A DNA stretch of 7,346 nucleotides from Planctomycetota bacterium (GTDB lineage Bacteria; Planctomycetota; MHYJ01; JACPRB01). Below are positions 6,502 through 7,346 of this stretch, in pieces. The DNA is taken from contig JAHFOZ010000276.1 in the NCBI GenBank assembly GCA_023261405.1, forward strand, positions 1 through 7,346. The letters are read 5' to 3'. The translations under genes and the position numbers were made by a program. The first letter of the stretch is position 1. Each line of letters begins with the position of its first letter. The notes under the pieces were generated by a model. It was not told the DNA's origin. It did not search any database and saw only the letters and a program-made list of their open reading frames with translations.

Positions 6502-6681
6502 TCAGCCGGAGACGCAGCCCTTGTGGCGGCGGACGTTGGGCTCGTCGCTGACGGTGAGCTTCCAGACGCCGCGCTGGCGGCGGCGGGCGAGAACCTTGCG
6601 GCCCCCCTTGGTCTTCATCTTGGCCCGGAACCCGTGCTTGTTCTTGCGCCGGCGGTTCCGGCTCTTCCACATGTAGCCCAT
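6502..6681 (-). CDS. rpmH: bL34-like ribosomal protein, C-terminally extended
   Basis: A 59-codon gene whose product is very basic. Residues 16-35, HGFRAKMKTKGGRKVLARRR, are the core of bacterial large-subunit protein bL34, followed by Q-R-G and LTVSDE as in family C-termini. From the ATG at 6681 there are 15 residues before His-Gly-Phe, the same as in ordinary bL34, which supports this start; GAAGGA (6695-6690) lies 8 nt upstream. Oddities: the usual N-terminal K-R-T-[FY]-Q-P is replaced by GYMWKS, the usual Arg after G-F-R-A is Lys21, and about 12 extra residues (to CVSG) extend the normal 44-47-residue length. It has its own promoter but is not next to rnpA, dnaA or yidC; a kinase gene and the HEAT/VWA gene flank it. 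It could be the genome's only bL34 at a rearranged site or a second copy; the symbol is by similarity. Confidence 0.82.
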   Translation of the reverse strand: MGYMWKSRNRRRKNKHGFRAKMKTKGGRKVLARRRQRGVWKLTVSDEPNVRRHKGCVSG

Positions 6682-6707
6682 GGCATCCGTCCTTCGAAGA
6701 GAGCGGG

Positions 6708-6736
6708 AGGATATCGGGGGGGCGGGCCGGAGTCAA
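6708..6736 (-). promoter_or_regulatory. Sigma-70-like promoter of the L34-like gene
   Basis: On the minus strand TTGACT (6736-6731, 5 of 6) and TATCCT (6713-6708, 4 of 6) are 17 bp apart. The -35 starts one base after the kinase TAG (6740-6738). Transcription would start near 6701, giving a leader of about 20 nt that contains the GAAGGA ribosome-binding site. Read-through from the kinase gene is also likely, as no terminator lies between them. Confidence 0.5.
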
Positions 6737-6737
6737 C

Positions 6738-7346
6738 CTATTTCTTGGGGGGACTGCGGCGGTCGTCGACCATGGTGGGCGCCTCGGCGATCGCGCGGTC
6801 CGTGTCCTTCACCGGCGGGGTGGAGGGCCGGACCTCGGACTTCTCGAACGGCGTCGTGTAGAGCTGGGGGAAGAGCTGGCGCATGTATTTCTCGAGCGTG
6901 ACGATGGTGGGACCGTAGCCCTTGTGGTACATGAAGTACTCCATGTCGTAACCCATCTTGCCGGCGTCCTGGTAGCGCTTGGGGAGGTTCCGTTCCAGCG
7001 ACTTCAGGATGATGCGCTCCAGCGCCTCGGGGATCTCGGGGTTGACGTCGCGGGGCTTGGGGATGTCCTTGATCGACACGTTGTTCAGGATCACCGTGGT
7101 CTCCTCGGTGGTCCCGAAGACGGACTCGCCCGTGAGGAGCTCGAACATCACGACGCCCAGGGAGAAGATGTCGCTCCTCCCGTCCGTGGGCATGTACTGG
7201 GCCTGCTCCGGGGACATGTACTGCGCCTTGCCCATGAGGACCTGGCCCTCCTGGTCCTTCATGAGGTTGTGGGCCTTCGCGATGCCGAAGTCGGTGATCT
7301 TGACCTCGCCTTCGGCCGAGATCATGAGGTTCTTGGGGGAGATGTC
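6738..7346 (-). CDS. Hanks-type Ser/Thr protein kinase, C-terminal part (5' end beyond window)
   Basis: The frame runs off the right edge; 202 residues are visible. It opens inside the catalytic loop, DISPKNLM (the Asp of HRD is the first residue visible, the Asn metal ligand is residue 6), then DFG in KITDFGIAKA, the activation segment with G-K-A-Q-Y-M-S-P-E, and the subdomain IX motif SDIFSLGVVMFELLTG, so this half of the kinase fold is complete. The DxSPxN loop has Ser where most Ser/Thr kinases have Lys (DLKPxN); this variant is common among myxobacterial-type kinases. After the fold comes LEKYMRQLFPQLY and a 45-residue polar tail rich in Pro/Thr/Asp/Lys, ending in SPPKK. No transmembrane segment follows, so it is likely cytosolic unless the missing N-terminus says otherwise. 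The tail has TMVD, which fits the T-x-x-D pattern recognised by FHA domains when phosphorylated. Its substrate is unknown. Confidence 0.9.
   Translation of the reverse strand, partial: DISPKNLMISAEGEVKITDFGIAKAHNLMKDQEGQVLMGKAQYMSPEQAQYMPTDGRSDIFSLGVVMFELLTGESVFGTTEETTVILNNVSIKDIPKPRDVNPEIPEALERIILKSLERNLPKRYQDAGKMGYDMEYFMYHKGYGPTIVTLEKYMRQLFPQLYTTPFEKSEVRPSTPPVKDTDRAIAEAPTMVDDRRSPPKK

Noticed and set aside
5378..6676. Long plus-strand open frame antisense to the HEAT/VWA and L34-like genes
   Set aside because: Gly/Val/Glu-rich shadow translation with no domain; it would run across the intergenic promoter and two genes.
1..7346. CRISPR array, tRNA/rRNA genes, insertion sequence or defence system
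   Set aside because: No regularly spaced repeats, RNA-gene-like folds, transposase, integrase or known defence domains were seen on either strand.

Overview
This is a GC-rich bacterial window with tightly packed genes and strong GC bias at third codon positions, which produces long spurious antisense frames. The gene mix suggests a large-genome, Gram-negative-type, soil or aquatic lineage such as Planctomycetota, Myxococcota or Acidobacteriota: a polysaccharide co-polymerase fused to a bacterial tyrosine kinase, a Hanks-type Ser/Thr kinase with a D-I-S-P-K-N catalytic loop, a secreted HEAT-repeat/von Willebrand A protein, and two lipoproteins. The phylum cannot be fixed from the sequence alone.

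Left part, plus strand: the last 17 codons of an unidentified gene (1-54), a short spacer, a BY-kinase/Wzz-type polysaccharide co-polymerase (185-2206), then an SMP-30/gluconolactonase-type lipoprotein (2279-3304) with its own sigma-70-like promoter. Right part, minus strand, read right to left: the C-terminal two thirds of a Ser/Thr kinase domain plus tail (7346-6738, cut by the window edge), a 59-codon bL34-like ribosomal protein gene (6681-6502), a secreted HEAT/VWA protein (6388-4868), and a family-5 (DppA/OppA-like) substrate-binding lipoprotein (4871-3327) whose start codon overlaps the HEAT/VWA stop in ATGA. The two halves converge on a perfect 11-bp inverted repeat at 3304-3334 that includes part of both terminal stop codons.

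Three promoter-like -35/-10 pairs, all with 17-bp spacing, can be read: one before the SMP-30 gene, one before the L34-like gene and one before the HEAT/VWA gene. The last has a repeated 9-mer directly against its -35 element and an ambiguous start codon (ATG with a poor ribosome-binding site, or TTG five codons later with AAGGAG at ideal spacing).

Most of the genes act at the envelope: polysaccharide assembly control, an exported lactonase-like enzyme, an exported VWA protein, and a peptide/solute-binding lipoprotein with no permease in view. I found no RNA gene, CRISPR array, insertion sequence, integrase or recognisable defence system, and no gene-free stretch exceeds 300 bases. The least ordinary items are the isolated L34-like gene outside the usual rpmH-rnpA setting and the ATGA-coupled pair of a VWA/HEAT protein with an orphan solute-binding lipoprotein.
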